The notes beneath the pieces are model-generated. The model worked only from the letters and a program-made list of their open reading frames with translations, was not told the origin of the DNA and searched no databases. From UBA7236 sp964638865 (GTDB lineage Bacteria > Bacteroidota > Bacteroidia > Chitinophagales > BACL12): a DNA stretch of 23,818 bases. This document shows positions 21,370-23,818 of this stretch, piece after piece. Within the stretch, counting starts at the first letter, position 1, and every line of letters begins with the position of its first letter. The stretch lies in NCBI GenBank assembly GCA_964638865.1, contig CAZXBG010000050.1:1-23818 (forward strand), written 5' to 3'. The position numbers were made by a program, and so were the translations under genes.

Positions 21370-22206
21370 TTAATCTTCCTCCACAAACAAAGGATAAACC
21401 ATTCCGCCGATTAATTTTTTTTCCATTGCTACTTCGTATAGTTTTTCAACTGCATTTTTTCCTTCCACACCCAGATCCACTGTAAAATTATTTACATAAA
21501 GTTGTATGTGTTGTTTCATTACGTCTTCTTCCATTTCCTGCGAATGTTGGCGAACAAAATCCATGGTTTGTTCGGGGTTTTTTAGGGCAAATTCTACACT
21601 GCGTTTTAATACGCGGTTAATCTTTTGTTTAAGTGTTTTGTCGAAATTTCGTCGAACACAAATTCCTCCAAGCGGTATTGGCATTTGATATTTTTTTTCC
21701 CACCATTCGCCCAAATCAATGATCTTTTTTAATCCTTTGGCTTGATAGGTAAAACGGTTTTCGTGAATGATAACACCAATATCAATTGCTTCACTTAATA
21801 ATGCATTTTCGATCTCAGAAAAAACATATTCTTTTTTAGTTGCAGCTTCCGGAAAAGCAAGTGACATTAAAAAATTAGCAGTAGTTAATTTCCCCGGAAT
21901 TCCCACCAAACAAAATTCAATTTTTGATCTTGGGATTTCATCTTTAGAAATTAATAATGGTCCGCAATCTCTTCCCAATGCGGATCCTGAGGTAAGTAGC
22001 TGATAATTTCTACTCATGAATCCAAAAGCATGGTAACTCAGTTTGGTGATATCCAGATCAACGTCGTGTGCTTTGTTATTCAGTGTTTCAACATCTGCAA
22101 AAACAATATCAAATTCCAAACCTTCGGTATCAATTTTTTGGTGTGCAAGTGCATCAAAAATAAAGGTATCATTCGGGCAAGGAGAAAAACCTAAACTTAA
22201 TTTCAT
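21370..22206 (-). CDS. mqnD: 1,4-dihydroxy-6-naphthoate synthase (menaquinone, futalosine route)
   Basis: 278 residues. It cleaves cyclic dehypoxanthinyl futalosine to 1,4-dihydroxy-6-naphthoate. Signatures: LGFSPCPNDTFIFDALAHQK at the N-terminus, DLDITKLSYHAFGFM, LLTSGSALGRDCGPLLISKD, GVIIHENRFTYQAKGLKKII, LPLGGI-type segment (PMPIPLGGICVRRNFD), and the C-terminal HIQLYVNNFTVDLGVEGKNA typical of MqnD. The fold is that of periplasmic binding proteins, but there is no signal peptide, as expected for a cytosolic enzyme. Its ATG overlaps the mqnB stop (ATGA), so the two are coupled. The right composite repeat ends just after its stop. Confidence 0.96.
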   Translation of the reverse strand: MKLSLGFSPCPNDTFIFDALAHQKIDTEGLEFDIVFADVETLNNKAHDVDLDITKLSYHAFGFMSRNYQLLTSGSALGRDCGPLLISKDEIPRSKIEFCLVGIPGKLTTANFLMSLAFPEAATKKEYVFSEIENALLSEAIDIGVIIHENRFTYQAKGLKKIIDLGEWWEKKYQMPIPLGGICVRRNFDKTLKQKINRVLKRSVEFALKNPEQTMDFVRQHSQEMEEDVMKQHIQLYVNNFTVDLGVEGKNAVEKLYEVAMEKKLIGGMVYPLFVEED

Positions 22207-22892
22207 GCTGTTATTTCGTTGAATAATTGTATTAAAAACGTATTGAGATTCTCCACAGCCAAAGGAATATTCCAGTTCGCTTTGTTTCTTTTTTCTACAT
22301 AATTGGAAACAGCGCGAATTTGCAGAAATGGAATATTTTTCATGCTACAGCAATAAAAAAAAGCAGATCCTTCCATACTTTCTATCGTTGGGTTGTATTT
22401 TCTGATAGTTCGGTTAATACTTTCGTTGTTGCCGTGCACAGTTTCTACCGTTATTGCTTTAACTTTTTGTATTTGCTTTAAACTGGGGTAAGGTTTCACT
22501 TCATTTTCTATCCAGCCATCACGATATGGAAATTCATTATTATTTTGTAGTCCAAGTTCGAATATGTCAATAAATATTTCCCCGTCCTCTGCACCACTTT
22601 GAGCATTTTTTTCTGCTTTTACTTCCACAACTTCACCAATTAATATGTTGCGATCAAAAGCACCACAAATTCCAGCCTGAACACAGAGGTCGAACTTATT
22701 TTTATTTAAAGCATCTGTTATTTGATAAGTTGCGTGTGTAATCCCGACACCGGTGAGCAGGATGGTAAGTGTTAACCCTTCGCGATAATTAAAAGTATAA
22801 ATACCCAGGATTAATTGCCCTTGAAAATCAGGTATTTGCGAAACAAAAAAGGGTATTTCCGCCGCAGTAGCTGCAATCAAACAGATATTCAT
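22203..22892 (-). CDS. mqnB: Futalosine hydrolase
   Basis: 229 residues, nucleoside-phosphorylase/MTA-nucleosidase fold. It removes the base from futalosine to give dehypoxanthine futalosine in menaquinone synthesis. Evidence: ICLIAATAAEIPFF at the N-terminus, LLTGVGITHATYQITDALNK, QAGICGAFDRNILIGEVVEV, the ribose-site Met-Glu in PTIESMEGSAFFYCC, and FLQIRAVSNYVEKRNKANWN near the C-terminus, characteristic of MqnB rather than plain MTA/SAH nucleosidase. Direct coupling to mqnD by a 4-bp overlap confirms the pathway. It is divergent from the FISUMP gene across a roughly 100-bp gap. Confidence 0.94.
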   Translation of the reverse strand: MNICLIAATAAEIPFFVSQIPDFQGQLILGIYTFNYREGLTLTILLTGVGITHATYQITDALNKNKFDLCVQAGICGAFDRNILIGEVVEVKAEKNAQSGAEDGEIFIDIFELGLQNNNEFPYRDGWIENEVKPYPSLKQIQKVKAITVETVHGNNESINRTIRKYNPTIESMEGSAFFYCCSMKNIPFLQIRAVSNYVEKRNKANWNIPLAVENLNTFLIQLFNEITA

Positions 22893-22960
22893 GTTGCGAA
22901 GGTAACATCAAAAAAGTATACTAAAATTATTGTCGGACACCGAAATAGCTCAAAAAATAT

Positions 22961-22974
22961 GTGCAAATTTGCAC
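22961..22974. promoter_or_regulatory. Perfect 14-bp palindrome in the mqnB/FISUMP divergent gap
   Basis: GTGCAAATTTGCAC is a perfect dyad 20 bp before the ATG of the FISUMP gene and about 70 bp before that of mqnB. TATAAT follows immediately (22975-22980). Its size and symmetry suit a dimeric regulator, but only one copy is present and no known operator is recognised. Confidence 0.4.
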
Positions 22975-22993
22975 TATAATTAAGCATACACTA

Positions 22994-23584
22994 ATGAAAT
23001 GGGTATTGATTTTTTTGTTTTTATCTTTTGGGTTTTCGATTTTGCAAGCACAGCAAAATTATAATGAAATAACCGCAGACACCGCTTTTATCTTCAAAGA
23101 TAGCCGCGACGGAAAGGAATATCAGGCATTGAGTTATGCCGGTATGGTGTGGATGGGAGAGAATTTGCGTTATAATACCAAACACAGTTGGTGTTATGAG
23201 GATAAAGCAGGAAGCTGCAAAGAATTTGGTCGCCTTTATACCTGGGAAGAGGCTCTGGGAGCTTGTCCAAAGGGATGGCACCTTCCCACAAAAAATGAAT
23301 GGGATACCTTAATTACATCTTTGGGAGGATATGAAAGAGCGGGACATGCACTCGCTTTTGGGGCAAATCTCAAATTCAATATCGTTTTTGGTTACCCGCC
23401 AAATGTGGCAGGACGTTATAGCAGCGACGACCTTCAGGCAAATTTCTGGAGCACAGATGAAAATAATGCCAGCACTGCCTGGGTGTATTATTTCATTAAA
23501 GATAAATTACCCCTGGTATATTCTAATTATTTTTCGAAGAATTATGGCATGATGTGCAGGTGTGTGATGGATGGCGGGGGATGA
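22994..23584 (+). CDS. Secreted FISUMP-domain protein
   Basis: 196 residues from the ATG at 22994; an upstream GTG at 22961 adds 11 residues, and its frame runs through the palindrome, so I prefer the ATG, which starts a clean signal peptide (MKWVLIFLFLSFGFSILQAQ). The body is a Fibrobacter succinogenes major paralogous (FISUMP) domain: FKDSRDGKEYQALSYAGMVW, MGENLRYNTKHSWCYED, EFGRLYTWEEALGACPKGWH, LPTKNEWDTLI, then FWSTDENNASTAWVYYF and MMCRCVMDGGG. FISUMP domains are found in secreted or surface proteins of Fibrobacteres and Bacteroidota; the biochemical role is not known. Four of its cysteines are placed to form the usual disulfides. No sorting domain follows, so it is probably periplasmic or outer-membrane facing. 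Confidence 0.9.
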   Translation: MKWVLIFLFLSFGFSILQAQQNYNEITADTAFIFKDSRDGKEYQALSYAGMVWMGENLRYNTKHSWCYEDKAGSCKEFGRLYTWEEALGACPKGWHLPTKNEWDTLITSLGGYERAGHALAFGANLKFNIVFGYPPNVAGRYSSDDLQANFWSTDENNASTAWVYYFIKDKLPLVYSNYFSKNYGMMCRCVMDGGG

Positions 23585-23639
23585 GATGATCGTGAGGTGT
23601 GAGGCGGGAGGGGGCAAGAGTGAGTCCGTAGGGGGAATC

Positions 23640-23679
23640 ACACTTTACAAACACCTTAAAAACACTTTACAAACACCTT
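23640..23679. repeat. Two 18-bp direct repeats
   Basis: ACACTTTACAAACACCTT at 23640-23657 and again, identical, at 23662-23679, with a 22-bp period, followed by CAACCTTCAAA. In reverse complement this reads TTGAAGGTTGAAGGTG, the same GTTGAAGG word as in the repeat family at 6004-6038. Confidence 0.85.
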
Positions 23680-23692
23680 CAACCTTCAAAAA

Positions 23693-23730
23693 AGACCAAA
23701 CCCACATTTATGGCCGGTTTGGATCTTTTA
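23693..23730 (+). terminator. Intrinsic terminator after the FISUMP gene
   Basis: AGACCAAACC (23693-23702) pairs with GGTTTGG (23716-23722) and TCT (23724-23726) with one bulged A. An A-run lies before it and TTTTAATTAA after it. It lies about 110 bp past the FISUMP stop and has T-runs both ways, so it could also end a transcript coming from the right. Confidence 0.6.
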
Positions 23731-23748
23731 ATTAACATTTAATGTAAA

Positions 23749-23806
23749 GATTGAGTTCGAAGCCGGATTATGAGACATGATCCGGTGGTGGGGGAGCTAC
23801 TCAATC
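23749..23806. other. Nested hairpin, possible structured RNA or leader
   Basis: The outer stem GATTGAGT (23749-23756) pairs with ACTCAATC (23799-23806). The inner stem CCGGATTATG (23763-23772) pairs with CATGATCCGG (23776-23785) through ten pairs (one G:T) with an AGA loop. A GGGGGA at 23790-23795 can also pair with TCCCCC at 23812-23817, a competing or pseudoknot fold. No gene of known type fits, and the window ends at 23818. It may be the leader of a gene beyond the edge, or a mobile-element end. Confidence 0.4.
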
Positions 23807-23818
23807 CTTAATCCCCCT

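Noticed and set aside
23749..23818. tRNA-Met look-alike on the minus strand (CTCATAA loop, TTCGAAC, TAGCTC words)
   Set aside because: The words occur in roughly tRNA order, but the spacing is too short, no D-stem or 5-bp T-stem forms, and the stem with the CAT triplet has 10 pairs with a 3-nt loop. Not a tRNA.

Overview
The window is AT-rich chromosomal DNA from a member of the Bacteroidota, most likely the Saprospiria/Chitinophagia/Sphingobacteriia side (taxon inferred from gene content only). The support is: both type A and type B type IX secretion sorting domains, a DUF5916/CBM9-like outer-membrane protein, a FISUMP-domain lipoprotein-size secreted protein, the two-ExbD form of the TonB energy module, futalosine-pathway menaquinone genes, AT-rich leaders without Shine-Dalgarno sequences, and promoters of the Bacteroidota type (TTTG, about 19-20 bp, TAnnTTTG). 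I call 23 protein genes and no rRNA, tRNA, CRISPR array or transposase.

Region 1 (2-5781, all minus) reads exbB, exbD, exbD, tonB, a strong hairpin terminator, then a small membrane protein, a PstS-like lipoprotein and a large TPR protein. The last three are tightly packed (8-bp overlap, 16-bp gap), so the energiser and the PstS/TPR module look like one cluster split by an attenuator-like terminator.

Region 2 (5782-6508) has no gene. It holds a composite repeat: low-complexity TTCTGAGTT and GACTGYGACT tracts, a perfect 66-bp palindrome, and two copies of a roughly 40-bp module. A second copy of the composite lies at 21028-21363, between convergent genes, with compensatory base changes in its palindrome. 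It also supplies the last six codons and stop of the neighbouring aldolase gene.

Region 3 (6509-13731) holds a small beta-barrel protein with an inverted repeat lying over its promoter, hemJ translationally coupled (ATGA) to a large T9SS type B adhesin-like gene, the purK-purE pair of purine synthesis, a GPH-family sugar:cation symporter, and a lipoprotein esterase. Region 4 (13832-19297) is cell-envelope biology: a DUF5916 protein, a T9SS type A protein, a Skp/OmpH chaperone with a textbook promoter, and an unfamiliar protein with five to six tandem 19-residue Trp-rich repeats.

Region 5 (19300-22892) is nucleoside by-product and quinone metabolism: mtnA and a class II aldolase-family enzyme (methylthioribose or 5-deoxyribose phosphate salvage), convergent with mqnB-mqnD of the futalosine route to menaquinone. 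The window ends with a FISUMP-domain protein, a terminator, a short direct repeat, and a nested hairpin structure of unknown role at the right edge.

Most genes are ordinary for the phylum. The points most worth a second look are the composite palindromic element and its capture of a stop codon, the Trp-repeat protein, the terminator inside the TonB-PstS-TPR cluster, and the mtnA-aldolase pair.
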